Positions 33,991 to 45,737 of a DNA stretch of 64,000 nucleotides are shown piece by piece (position 1 is the first letter of the stretch; each line of letters begins with the position of its first letter). This stretch comes from Seiridium cupressi (Eukaryota; Ascomycota; Sordariomycetes; Amphisphaeriales; Sporocadaceae). Both the position numbers and the translations under genes were made by a program. The notes under the pieces are model-generated. The model was given only the letters and a program-made list of their open reading frames with translations, did no database searches and had not been told where the DNA came from. The stretch covers positions 1 to 64,000 of the forward strand of contig JARVKI010000065.1 of NCBI GenBank assembly GCA_036674765.1. The letters are read 5' to 3'.

Positions 33991-34462
33991 TCCTGCGTTC
34001 CGCGTCCATAGCCTCGATGAAGCGGGGTGGGGGGTTCATTCCCTTTAGTGTTCACCGGTATCTAAAATACCCCCGTTCTTTCTTTATGATTTTTATCAAG
34101 GAGACTACGGTTATAATGAGACAGGAAATGGCGAAGTGTTAAATAAAACCCGATGGAATAAGTGTTAAAGCCAAAGGAACGACAGTAGGGGCGTACGAGA
34201 TGGAGGGCAGCATTCCCGGGTCCAGAGAACTACCGTGATCAGCGACTGATTCATACTTCATTTTATTTCTCGTATTGGTCTCATATGGTGTATATCAATA
34301 AATAATAATAACCTGGTGAACTAGATGAATTGTGGCCATTACCCTAGATATCTGTTTAATGATAGTAGGGTATAAGCCACACACGCAACGTGACTAGAGT
34401 CGCGGGTCAGCAACGGCTAGACCAGTGCCAGGCCGTGCATTAGGAACGCTTGAAACCCCATT
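33991..34462. other. Intergenic spacer
   Basis: AT-rich. It includes the region where the N-terminus of the broken HRxxH gene would be expected but is not found, and the 3' flank of the FAD oxidase. Confidence 0.4.
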
Positions 34463-36570
34463 TTACGTGCGGCATAAACGGGCATTCTGTGTCTCCAACC
34501 AGTATGTTTGGCCTGTGACATTCCAGCCTTCGCTACCGACGGCGGTCGGCGCCCAGAAAGTATCCCAGGGGTCAATCTTAGCTTTGATTTCCAGCAGCTT
34601 GTCATAGTTGGAACCGTAGAAGGCCTGGCCGAAATTGGGTTCCATGACATCGGCCTCGTTCAGGTAGCTGCCGCCGCCCGGGCTCACCTCGCGAAGACGT
34701 TCCAGGTAAGTGTCGGTGATCTTGAGATTGGCCTCCTTGATCTCGTCGGCGGCGCTGTCGTCGGTCCAGCTAGAGCCAACGATGGTGTACATGGATGCAT
34801 TTCGCCATGGTGGGTTTACGGCGTTGTCAACGCCCTCGGGCGCTGGGCCTCTAATATTGTACAGAATAAGTGCCGAGCCTGCCTCAACAACGTCGCGGAG
34901 CGCCTGTACGGTCTCGTTAAGCGTCGTTTCGTCGTCCCAGTTACTCGTAGGGAATATGCGCGAACCGGTGCGCAGGTCAGAGTTGGCAACCGTCTCCGTG
35001 GGGAAATGTGCCTGCCACAAGGTTATGAAGTCGGCATACTCGAAGTATGCCGGCTCCACATCGAAGCCTACGGTCTGCCACTCCGCTACCAGTGGCGCGA
35101 TCAGCTTCTTGAATGCATCCAGCGTCATATCGGGTGCGAGCCATGGGTGGAATGTCCAAGTATAACCAGTGCCGCCGTCGAAGCGAGGGTAGACGCTGGA
35201 GTATCCGTAGTTGCCCTGATCGGCATACTGGGGGAAATTGCGCCAGTAGATCTCGATGGCGGACCAAAAAACCTCGGTGGTCACGTTGGAGATGGAGTCA
35301 TTGCCGGTCGTGATGGCGAAAGTCATACCGGAGTAGCTCAACTTGGGATGAACTTTGTAGGTCATGTTGATGACGACGCCCCAGGTTCCTCCACCACCAC
35401 CGCGGATTGCCCAAAAAATATCGCTGTTGTTCTCTGCATCCGCAGTAACGAAGCGCCCATTGGGGAGGACTATGTCGATGCTCAAGACCTGGTCGGCACC
35501 CATGCCATATAAAGACGAATGAGGAGAGTGGCCGCCACCGGCTGTGTAGCCCCCAGTGACACCTACGCCTTTGCATTCACCACCGACGGCAGTGAAGCCG
35601 TACTGTTGTGCGTAAGCGTACAGCTCCCCTACTTCAATACCGGCGCCCAGCTTCACCGCCGGGCCAGAATACGATGACGCAGCGTCCGAGTAAGACTCAA
35701 CGTACTCGAAAGACTTTAGGTGGTGTGTCCAGATCGAGAGGGCCCCTGCACCTGTACTCTTTCCGAGGAAATCATGACCGGTGTTCTTGACGACGAGACG
35801 GATGTTCAGGTTACGTGCCAAATTGACAGCCAACTGAACCTGGGCAACAGTGGAGATGTTGACCACGTAGCTTGGGAAACCACCCAATTCGCAAATGCTG
35901 TCGTTTCCGTTCTGTGGCATGCAGGTCTTGCCCTGGAACAACGGCGACATTACTGAGGTCGGGTCTGAAGCACTAAGCACGTGTTAAATGGATACTCTGG
36001 CGAGAGCCCCAGTGGACAGTGTACAGCGGCAACCAGGTGGAAAGAGGAGAGATTTTGTACTCACTGGGTGGCTGACTCGGTCCAAGCACCCAAGATAGTT
36101 GCACACTCGGCTTCATCATAGAGCTCGGAGGCATTGTAGCAGACAGCGCCAATGGGAACAGTCTTGATGAGCGCACCTCCAGTAAGGAGGTCGAAGACGT
36201 TCCAGATCAAGGCTGAAGGCCAAAGCGTGTCGCCAGGAAAGGTCTTACAGCTAGTGAACAGTTCCCGCTTGTCGTCCGACGTTGTGTTGATGTTCTCGGG
36301 GAATTGGAAGAGCGAGACATTGCTTAGCTGTAGGCTGGACAAGTTCGCAAGAACTTCATCCGTAAGCACAAGGTTGTCGTTGACGAGCTCAGCAGCCACA
36401 GAAACAGTGCTTTGGTTGGCAGCTAGGTTTCACGAGGTCAGGTCCAATCAAGAGAGCGCATGATAGAACGCTGACTTACACACAGCCAGGCCGTCTTGGT
36501 CAATGGTCTGAGCACATGTCAGATGGGCAAAAGCGCCGGCGAGGAGCAAAGCCCGACTTAACACGCCCAT
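34463..36570 (-). CDS. Secreted FAD-linked oxidase, berberine-bridge-enzyme type
   Basis: Three exons (36570-36480, 36422-36065, 35972-34463; introns 57 and 92 nt) give 652 aa. Signal peptide MGVLSRALLLAGAFAHLTCA then Q. After a ~130-residue N-terminal stretch comes the FAD-binding PCMH domain: LVVKNTGHDFLGKS supplies His216, and VGGECKGVGVTGGYTAGGGHS supplies Cys283, the two residues expected to hold FAD covalently. IFWAIRGGGGGTWGVV follows. The C-terminal BBE motif is NFGQAFYGSNYDKLLEIK then DPWDTFWAP. Fungal relatives oxidise sugars or oligosaccharides (AA7) or act in secondary metabolism, with O2 as acceptor giving H2O2. Many N-glycosylation sequons fit secretion. Substrate cannot be decided. 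The long plus-strand frame opposite it is a shadow. Confidence 0.92.
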
Positions 36571-38080
36571 GACAATGTGGAGACAGGCTTTAGGACCCCG
36601 ACAAGATAAAAGAAGGTCTGTGGAAATGCGAATAGAGACGATAGAAGAAGAAAGATCGTCGGTGCTCAGCTTCAGCGAAGTCGCTCTCTGATGTATTCGA
36701 AAACCGCAAGGCTCTAACTACATCCTGTGGTTAGATCGCTTTCTGTTCCCACAGTGTATCCATCTTGAAATGGTATGCTCGACAATCGAGCTCGATAAAC
36801 CCCCAACCTATCGACCAACTACATTTAGGTATCCTTGATTGTCATTCGTGTTCCCTAGTCAGAGACACTACAGAGCACGGGAGTTACTGAGCAATATGAG
36901 GGCAAAGATTTTGATTGTCGCTTTCTACGCGACAGACCAAAAAAAGAGAGGGAGGGACAGTGGGAGAAGGCAAATTCGCTTACACCGTACGGTTTGACAA
37001 TACCCCAGCATCGCGCCTTACTACATTGTCTCAATGTTGACCTAGGAACCCCGCATTGCCAAGTCGGAGTCGCTCAACATCAACACAATGTTCTCCGTTA
37101 CTTGGGAAGTTAGAGCTATTGGCGTTGCATCGGGAAAATGACAGCAAATTGCTACAGCACGGCTACTGCCATGCAAGCACCATGCACGCGCCACAAGGCC
37201 CAGCAGACTGAGTGTGACAAGCATTCGTGGGATTTGAAGCGCTCTGATTGGCGTGCCGATCATTTGGGGGAGCATATCACCCGAACGGGGACCACGACAA
37301 GAAGGGCCAGGGAGGGACTTCCCGAGATCCCAGCCCCGAAACGGACCACTTGGGGTAGTTTTCCAGATATCAGCCCCGTAGTTTAACCCTCCACAAAGAC
37401 AGTTTATCCACTTGGGAGCTGCACTGAGATGTGAAAACCTCACAAACCCTGGGACGCCGGCTCTAGGCCCGAGGGATGTGTGGAGTACGGGGAACTGTTT
37501 GATTCGTATATTAAGATTAAGGCTAAGTAAGACTTGAGTGGGATAACGCACTCTATGAGCGTTACCGCACCATCCGATCATGAGCTGTTGCACAATCATT
37601 CAATACGAACAGCCCAACTGCACATCGGAGTGTCATGAAACCCGGATCTTATGTGCAGATAAGCGAACACCCCCCATGTATGGTGCCTCGTTTGCTCCAT
37701 TCGCGATTCAGGCACGGATTAGACATTCTAGACCTTCTACCCCTTATATCTTGCCGGGAGAAAAAAAAAGCTTCACGGATGTATAACCGTAGGGGATAGT
37801 CATGCATGAGCCCTTGTCTCGCTTCTGCTTCCCCGGGTATTTTTGAACGCCACCATGTAGTCGTAGCCCGGGCCGGAAAGACTTCGCACGCCTTGGTAAC
37901 AACCTTGCTTCGCAATTTCCAACAACAACCAAGCGGCTCGAATGTGGCACAAGACCCTGTAGTCAAATGTCTGACGTAGAAATGCAGCCCCGTCCGCCCG
38001 GGCGGCGCGGTCTACAGGTTCGGCCGGCTTAATTCAAACCAAAAGCCCCCACCACCGGCAACTTTGGTTATAAAGCTTCA

Positions 38081-38083
<3 letters not shown>

Positions 38084-38112
<29 letters not shown>
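38084..38112. repeat. 29-nt adenine homopolymer
   Basis: Uninterrupted run of 29 A on the plus strand, seen directly. It could be a mononucleotide microsatellite or the poly(A) tail of a retroposed copy; no duplicated target site was identified by eye. Confidence 0.9.
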
Positions 38113-38114
<2 letters not shown>

Positions 38115-38232
38115 ATTACCTCTTTCTCTATGTAGAATTAATTGTTGCCATACGCAGGCTTCCCAACGTCGTCGCCGACCGTTGATCCGATCTGAAATGA
38201 TTACGCATCCCCGAAATCTGTATTTAGCATCG

Positions 38233-38248
38233 AATCGATCGATCGATC
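38233..38248. repeat. GATC tetranucleotide repeat
   Basis: Four tandem ATCG/GATC units upstream of the truncated rhodopsin-domain gene. Short, possibly chance. Confidence 0.7.
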
Positions 38249-38332
38249 TTGCAAACTGAATCCGAGATCAGTACAGACGGCGGACAGAGATTCTGTTGGA
38301 ACTCACGTCCGCCATTAGTCTACGGTGCCGCA

Positions 38333-38844
38333 ATGGAATCAATGATCTTCGCCAGAAGACCAGATGATGGCGTTGATGTCACAAAGATTCCTACACCACC
38401 TCTGCAAGCGGCGGCCTTACTCATCAACTTCTTCTTCCCCGCCACAGCCCTGATCCTTGTGGTTCTCAGAGGCTACTCGAGGATTAAGATGCAACAGTTA
38501 GGAACTAGGTGAGATTTCATTTTACCCTTTTCCATTGGTTCAGGCAGGCTTTAAGAGTTCGCTAATATGAGCCAATTTGTGTAGATGACTACCTGCTCTT
38601 TCTGGCCATGCTGTGTTCTCTATTAATGTGTGGGCCATTTTACATGTGTAAGTCTCAATGAGGACTTCATACCAGCAGCGTAGTAGCGCTGACTTGAAAC
38701 TATCTAGACGTCAAATCGAATTACTGGGGCTGGCACACGGCAGACGTCCCAGAATTCGATCCAGCTTCCGGACTCTGGTGGTTCTTCCTAGCTCAGTTGT
38801 TCTATAATCCTGTACAAATTTCCTACATCGTCCGCAAAAGCTGA
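38333..38844 (+). pseudogene. Truncated rhodopsin-domain (PTH11/SAT4-like) integral membrane protein gene
   Basis: An N-terminal exon from ATG 38333 encodes ..PPLQAAALLINFFFPATALILVVLRGYSRIK, a typical extracellular tail and TM1 of this fungal seven-helix family. After a GTGAGA intron, DDYLLFLAMLCSLLMCG (TM2) follows, and after a GTAAGT intron, YVKSNYWGWHTADVPEFD..LWWFFLAQLFYNPV, the conserved TM3 entry. The reading then leaves the family consensus and stops at TGA 38842-38844. Helices 4-7 are not found downstream. The first splice is also out of phase by one base if the obvious sites are used. The gene is therefore probably a remnant of about 40 percent of the normal length. Intact members are thought to be surface receptors or sensors. 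Confidence 0.65.
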
Positions 38845-39025
38845 AGTATCATTGGCTGGCTGGCTGGCAAACTTTGCTCCTACATGTTATCGACATCAGT
38901 TAAAGGCACCGATATCCATACCTACACGAGCACCTGCACATCGATCCGGAACTCCTCTTACTGCTACGTCACCTAGCGTTGACATATCAGTTTCGTCATC
39001 GAGCTCGCAGCAGGGATTCGCCAGC

Positions 39026-39499
39026 TCAAATTCTACTTCCGGCAACGAACCGATCAGTGTCTGGGAGGCTGAGCTTTAGTACGCGCGATCTCGAGCAGCA
39101 GATGGAGAGTCCGAATGGCAGCCAAGTGCCGCAACTACCAGCATCCAGCTTGCCATACCAACGAATATTTGTGCATGTAACACCGCAGCTAAAATTAAAG
39201 CCGGATGCACTGCTATCACTTGGCTTAGCACGGCGTGTAGTTGCAGCTACGCTGGGCACATTGCTGGAAGATATCTCAGGCAGGCTCTTGGATCCGCAGG
39301 CTCTTGGATCCGCAGGCTCTCTTCTTTCTTGGTACAGGGAGGGTTTCAAGCAGTCAACGTCTTGAACGCAGTGGCCGTGTCGAAGTTGCAAGTACCAAAT
39401 TCCAGGGACGGTGACATTTTGTCGTGCTTGGACAGGGTGAGCAAGTGCAACGCTGGTGAAAGCGGCGACCAGACCGCGTGCTAGAATAGTCTTCATCAT
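39026..39499 (-). pseudogene. Possible secreted-protein gene fragment
   Basis: The first ~26 codons (MMKTILARGLVAAFTSVALAHPVQA) are a clean signal peptide. Beyond about residue 35 the frame turns into Arg/Ser/Cys-rich sequence without family resemblance. A second frame in the same stretch reads EFGTCNFDTATAF, more like the mature N-terminus of a fungal secreted protein, hinting at a frameshift. It overlaps a 16-bp tandem duplication at 39281-39312. Functional status and identity are unknown. Confidence 0.35.
39281..39312. repeat. 16-bp tandem duplication
   Basis: CAGGCTCTTGGATCCG occurs twice head-to-tail, followed by a partial third copy (CAGGCTCT). Seen directly. The unit is not a multiple of three, so it would shift any reading frame through it. 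Confidence 0.85.
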
Positions 39500-40187
39500 G
39501 AGAAATAAATGGAAATTGTGACTAGCTCAGAGAAAATAAGGAAATGAATAACTGATAAATGAACCAAACTGAAGTGTTCATTATGGTCCCAGGCTTACAT
39601 AGTTATGTGGGTTGCGTTGAGAAACGTTCAGTACCCGACCCAGCGGTCGCATGTTTAATTGACATAAGGTTGTAGGTATTACCAGCGCCAAGATCCCTGT
39701 AATTGCGCCTAGCTGGGGTATGCTTCGGTAAATAACAGTTTTCAATTGGTGGGACGCACCTGGCGCCTTGGGTGTGGTCCATATTGTTTCGAGCAAATGG
39801 GAGACTGAGCCCGCGATGATTCAAGTTGAGAACTGCCAAGTGTGATCGTGTGATGGTGCACATAGCGAGAAATCGGTTCAGATTAATGCCATCTAGCCGA
39901 CAGCTTTGCGGGCATGGCGTGAAGTAAATACAGTGTTTGCTCGAGCCAATTAGTAGAACAAGAATACGCAACCCATTTGCAATTACAATCGAATGAACCA
40001 GAGCTTATCTACAGCGCCGCTCTTAGAAATGCATGGCAAACTAGAAATCGACCAAGGAGTGAAAAATTGACCCCAAGTCTAGTACCGCAACGAAGTTGGC
40101 ATATTCGCCGTTCACCCACAACGCCTTCCCGCTTCATAATCGTTTGCGAAAGGATAGGAAGCACTACCTCCTGTATCTCCACGGTAC
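39500..40187. other. Intergenic spacer
   Basis: No gene recognised between the secreted-protein fragment and the methyltransferase stop. Confidence 0.5.
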
Positions 40188-41837
40188 TCAATGGAGTTTA
40201 TCGACATCCCTGCTAGCTGGCGGAGTAGCACGATTGTTTGACTCATCCACTGGAGAGTCTTCCAATTCGGGCGTTCTTGCTTCATCGTGGCCGTAGCTGC
40301 GTTCTGATTCTGAGCTTGAGTCGGGCTCGAACGTCGAATACGAATCATTCCCAACATCAAGGTCGGAACTACTATCACACATAATGTCGCTATCCGCTCG
40401 CTTCTCTCGTCCTCTGTTGTCGCCTTTCCAAACCACTTGGATAATGGAGAGGGCCGAATGTGGCGGTGTCGTGATGGACTCGATCTCGAATCGTTGATCG
40501 GCTGCAGCAAGGAGCGCTACCCAATCGTCGTGGTTCCGCTCCTTGGCATTTGCACATATTTGCATCATAATATCGCATGACCTAGTAATGCGCATCATTC
40601 AGCTTCTGTGGTGGTGAGGAGCTAGTACGCGACTGGAACTTACATAGCAAACTGGTCGCGTACGTGGCCGAAGGGTCTTGGTCGCTCGAGGCATCGTTCC
40701 AGGAATATCAGTCGAGTCCCAGGCTTGAGTGCTGGGATCTGGTTGCGAAGTATCTTGACCGCATAGCTGTCGGGCCAGTCATGGAAAATGCATCGCCAGA
40801 TGTACACATCGGCGCCCTTGACCGTCTGTTCAGTGAAGAAGTTGTAGCCGTGGTATTCGAGACGGCCTCTCAGGTTATCGGGTGCCTGCCCCTGTGAGAT
40901 GACTTCTGGTAGATCCTCGACGATGGCTCTTTCGATACCAGGGTATTTTTCTAGCATGGCGTTGCACAAAGATCCAGTCCCTCCGCCCACATCGACAACC
41001 ACCCTGGGGCACCAAGCTGCTTGAGATTTCTTGTCGGGTCCCCATCCAAGATGGTTGACAGTGTACAGCGGCTCCATCCCTGGCACCTTCATCGACCACT
41101 CCATTGCATTCGCAAATCGAGCCATACGCTCCGGCTGGTCCACAACAATGTCGAACAGGTCCTTGTCGCCCTGGCTTCCATTAGCAATTGCAAAAGCACT
41201 CTCAGCTGGCTGGTCCACGCCAGGAAACCTCTGCATGCTCTCCGAGACTTTCAGTGCAGCAGGCGCAAGCTCCTCCGTAGCCATACCGAGCCAGTCATGG
41301 AGCGTGGATGTAGCGATGATGGCGGAAGCTGCGTTGTGCTGCACTCTGCCAACGGTTTTCTCGCAGAAAACGCGGAAAGATATGGCAGAGCGAACATAGC
41401 GCCGCACTTGAGGCTCTGGGAGGCCACAGCGAACAGCGAGGTCGGCGTATGATATTGAGCCGCTTAGAGGCACATGCTTGGCCAGCTCGAACTTGTACAA
41501 GACGTGAAGGGTGGCGGTCCACGCAGGCTAACCAGATGAGAATGTCAGTGGGGGAAGTGGGTGAGTGGAAGGAGGCATAACTCTGACTGACACTCATGAA
41601 CGACATAAAGAAAACATGACCGGCGGGGCCCACGATCAGAGCCCGCAGCTCATCAATGGCCTCCAGCAGCTGCGATCGACTGTTCTCCAAGGCTTGGGTG
41701 TAAGGCCCCGCAAAGTGAGTGCTTCCAATGTCGAAAGAAGGTTGTAGAATTCCTGCAATGTTGTAGCTCTCGTATATCGAGTTTGTTTGGTGTGAAATGA
41801 TGCGAGCCAATTCTGGAAGAGAGCGTGTAGAAGCCAT
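40188..41837 (-). CDS. SAM-dependent O-methyltransferase, COMT-like (family 2)
   Basis: Three exons (41837-41592, 41527-40644, 40581-40188; introns 64 and 62 nt) give 507 aa. An N-terminal dimerisation/winged-helix region (LSGSISYADLAVRCGLPE..VRRYVRSA) is followed by the SAM-binding VVVDVGGGTGSLC (GGGTG at 263-267), EDLP, and IFHDWPD with the presumed catalytic base His331, then SAKERNHDDW-type and SIIQVVW elements that normally end the family at about residue 428. A further ~77 acidic, Ser-rich residues follow and are unusual. Such enzymes methylate hydroxyls of aromatic or polyketide-type compounds in secondary metabolism. The gene lies between other oxidoreductase genes but no backbone synthase is near. 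Cytosolic. Confidence 0.9.
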
Positions 41838-43211
41838 CCTGGCAAACTTTGTTTGAATAAACGGTCCAGAGAGGAGGGGGAAAAGAAGACAGAAAAATCC
41901 AAGACTGAATTTTGGTATGCTTGCAGACCAATGAGCTCACGAGGCAGCAGAACAATCGTTCATCTTTATGAAAAAATTTGCCATTCACATTCAACTCAGC
42001 TCGGATGGGGACGATGCAGGGCCCGGCTTGATCCCCCACTTCCATTCACATTCTATTCACTAAACGCACCGCCCCTAGGCAACGCTTGCGATCTATCTGT
42101 ACCCAGTAACGGCTAAGCATCGCTTTTGGAAAAGCAATAGTCTCCCTGTTGCAGATGGCAGAGTCTGTGATAGGCTGGACCGGATTTCTGGGTTGTGAGG
42201 CTTGTGCCAGCCAATAGCACGGCACTGACTGGTCGGGATTTGCAAACAGCACGATATCACCGCGGCTGATTGGCGCGTCTTCTTGTGGGATATTCTGGGT
42301 TGCGCAGCTGCTAACGAATTGCTGACCAACGTCCCATACCCGAACAATTAACTCGCGGTCCGGACCCTCGGGTTCGTTGCCTGCTTTCAGAACAAAAGCT
42401 TACGATCTTACGTCGGTATCATATTTTCCTCAGCGCCTGACTTCATCCCCTGTCCAATTTCTCCAAATCCAAGGATCCAATCGCATCCGTGAAGGAAATC
42501 AAGACCACAAACGCAATGTTGGTGTGGACGCTGACGTAGCGAGCTGAGTGCACGAGACATTGACGCGGCCTTAGGGGACAAACCTTAAGCCACAACTCAG
42601 GAACCATTCAGTCGTGCCACCCAGGCGTACTCATTATAATTAGTCCAAATTCAGCCCGTGTTTAGATAATATAGGGGGATTAGTGATCCAACGCAGCTCC
42701 AATCCAACTCCCACGACCTGGTCGGCGACCTATATCCAAGGAAACCGATAACCATGACGAGTTTCTGAAAATCGGAGGGATGATTGCGAGAGCGGATCTT
42801 GCATATCTCAGACACACAGCTTGCCAGAGAACAATTATTGGCATCGCTTATGGCTGACAGGGCACCTTCCGCCAATCGGAACAATGACTGGACGTGCGGC
42901 GTCGGATGCTGTCCAACCTTGCACTCTGGATGGGTCATACACGATCTATGCTGGCATTTCCATAAGCATGACTGGCCCTCAGCTTGGTCACACGAGATCT
43001 GATCCGATCAAGCAAATCTGAGAGTCATCTGTGCTCCCCCAAAAGCTAGGGGGCATTGTTGAGTCAATTTTGATAGTGTCTTAATCACAAGCAAGGAATT
43101 ACAATAAATATTGCTCGCAATCTGGTATGTCAAAGAAGTAATGAATGACCCAATAACCTTGCCACTAGTCCACATAAGCCAACCTACCGGCAGGATTTCC
43201 AATTCCTAACC
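41838..43211. other. Intergenic region, 1.4 kb
   Basis: Promoter of the methyltransferase and 3' flank of the alcohol oxidase gene. No other gene recognised. Confidence 0.5.
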
Positions 43212-45737
43212 TTAGACACGATATGGGAGTGCGACCTCTCCAGGTGCATGGTAGGTAGGCACCTTCATGTCCAGAGCCTCACCTTCATATCCAAGATCTT
43301 CGGCGGTAAGGACGGCGCACTTCTCACCGATCAAAAGAGCGGTGGAGTATCTGCTTCGGGTCAGTGCAACTGTGGCGTTGCATGCCATGGGGGATTCAAC
43401 TTACGTGTTACAGCCGACGTTATCAGGGCAAATACTAAGATCGGCTACCTTGAGGCCCTTGACGCCGTGGACATTCAAGCGCTCATCGAGGACACCGTGC
43501 TTGACAATGCTGTTGCCTTCCTTGGGGGCCATTGAACAAGTCTGTAGCGTGGTTAGTGCTTATCCTCGTTCTTATCGCGTGCGGACACATACCCCGAGGC
43601 AATGCCAAGTTGACTCAACATGTCTCTTGACCCATTCTTCAACCGCCTTGATGTCTTCGCTGCTGTACTTGAGCTCATCGCGGATGAAGGCTTGGTTGCT
43701 GTTCAAAATGTTCGCCTCCGGCTTCTTGTTGGGCTCCGGGTTGTAGACGCTCCAGCTTCCATGTTGTAGACCGGCGCTCAGATTGCCTGGCAGAGCATAT
43801 GCTTTGGTTGTCTCAAGGTTCATATCGTTAGCACGAGCAGGCGAGTCATAGGAGAAAAATGGGTGCATCGCCTGGACCTCGCCAGCGTAGGCATCCATGC
43901 GACGAGCTGTCTCACGAGACTTGATGTAACCCCACACCATTGGCGCCATGTCGCGCTCGTCGTTCATGAAGCCAGTATCGAAGTCGGGAGCCTCATATGG
44001 ATCGGCCGATTTGATATGAGTATGACCACGAGAGAAGGGGTATTCGAGGAAGTGGAACATGGTGAAGAAATTTCCCGGTGGCCTGACGTGATGTTAGCAG
44101 GGTCAGGTCATTAGGGAATAATCGCATACATGAGCATATGATCTCCGAACCAGCCTGCGATGACCGAATAGTGCATTACTGGCTTGTCTGGCTTCTCTTT
44201 GAAATACGACTCCCAACCATCCTTGAAGTGTGGTGTTGGCCAAGAAGCTATCTCCTCTAGCTCTTCAGGGGTCGGGCGAATCTTGACGCCTGCGTCGATG
44301 CCATTAGTGGCCAAGGGGCCGGTACCCTTCAGTGCCCATTCGTCAAAAACACCTAGTTCATATTAGTCAAGCATTCCCTTCTCTATCGTGCGAAACACCG
44401 AGATGTAAGCTCACGTTTTTGCACCTCGGGGACACCTCGAACAAAGTCATCAAAACTCTCTGTTTCTGGCTTGGCTCTGTATGGGGAGAAAGTGAGATAG
44501 TGGTCCTGGAAGTTCAAGCCAACTCCTGGAAGATCGACTATGGGCTCAACTCCGGCTGCCTTCAACTTTTCTGGGTCGCCTACTGACTGTCAGCTATGCA
44601 AACCTCCACGCGGGCAAGAAGTACACACCGATTCCGGACCGCTGGAGAATGAGCGGAGAAGATAGAGTACCGCCTGAAACAATGATTTGCTTGCGAGCTT
44701 TGAAAGTACGCGTTTTCGCCTGGTTGGGGTGGAGTGGTTTGGTGGGGACAGTCTGGACTGCAACTGCACGACCGTCTTCAATAATGACTTTGTCAACCTT
44801 GGTATTACAGGCAAGGTAGAGGTTGCCGTGAGCAGCTCGAGTGGAATGAACATAGGCATGAGCACTGTCGCTACGTCGGCCAGTCTGTCCTCGTTTTAGC
44901 CGTTGTTTAGCATATCATAAAGGCACGAGATTTGATTACATCTCGGTTGATCCACTTCAACCAGTGTTCAGCACCGTGACCTGTAGATAAATCTTGAAGA
45001 TCGTCTACAGTAGGAATATCTTGCGACTCAGCCGCTCGCAGAAAGTCTTCCTTGATCGGATAGGTGCTGGGTTCTGTCAGTAGGGACTAGGGCTACTGCT
45101 ATTTTGAGAACTTACTAGTTGCCGAAGGAGACTTTTATTGGGCCCTCAAAGCCATGGATATCCCTAATACGGTTTGTTAACCGCGCATGGCCGTGCCATC
45201 TCCGAGTCAGCTTACTTGTTATGGGATGCTCGCTGGTATGTCTCATGTTTCTTCATGAGTGGAAGGAGTTCCTTAGTAGTCCATCCCTTTGCCTGGAAGT
45301 CGTCGTAATCGGAAGCTGAAGCTCTAGTGTACATCTAGGAGTTGTTAGAAAATGCTTGTCTGGTCACTTATGGTGTACATACAAGGAAGTTTATGGACGA
45401 GCCGCCTCCCAAAATGTGGGCACATGGCACAACAGCCTTGCGGCCTGCCAACCACTTGCTTGGGCGAGACTCGTAGAACGAAGCTGTCTTTGAGTCGAGC
45501 TTCATATTCTTTGGGTAGATACCCGGTCTGTACACCCAAGGATTGTTCAGGTTGTTCTCGCCGGCCTCGATAAGAAGCACCTTTAGCTTATGGTCCAGAT
45601 TGGCCAATCTGGACAAATTAGTGATCAGGGAGAGAGCTTGCTATGACATGGCAAGTACCATACCTTCCTGCAACAACACAACCACAACTACCACCGCCAC
45701 ACACGATTATATCGAACTCTTCTGGTAGGGCACCCAT
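43212..45737 (-). CDS. AOX1: Alcohol (methanol-type) oxidase, GMC oxidoreductase
   Basis: Eleven exons (45737-45664, 45608-45383, 45334-45216, 45163-45116, 45066-44940, 44884-44629, 44579-44415, 44352-44130, 44082-43593, 43541-43405, 43350-43212) join in phase to 667 aa, the normal length for fungal alcohol oxidase. MGALPEEFDIIVCGGGSCG is the FAD-binding start. NNPWVYRPGIYPKN, ILGGGSSINFL, YTRASASDYDDF, AEHWLKWINRD and the signature SGGTLSSPLILQRSGIG follow. The active site is HCLGTCSMAP (His573) and DNVGCNTYSTAL (Asn621). These match the methanol/short-chain alcohol oxidase branch rather than aryl-alcohol oxidases. It oxidises primary alcohols to aldehydes with O2, giving H2O2. Characterised relatives are peroxisomal through a C-terminal ARF-like signal, but this one ends PYRV. 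Confidence 0.92.

Larger units (their letters stand above)
36571..38332. other. Intergenic region, 1.8 kb
   Basis: Promoter of the FAD oxidase on the left. No gene recognised. It contains a 29-nt A run and a GATC repeat near the right end. Short frames (37042-37599 minus and others) carry no domain. Confidence 0.45.

Noticed and set aside
34508..35512. 334-codon open frame on the plus strand
   Set aside because: Exactly antisense to the FAD oxidase; its composition follows from the other strand's codon bias and no domain is present.
38084..38112. A29 run as proof of a processed retrocopy
   Set aside because: The gene fragment downstream still carries introns and lies on the wrong side for a poly(A) tail; no target-site duplication seen.
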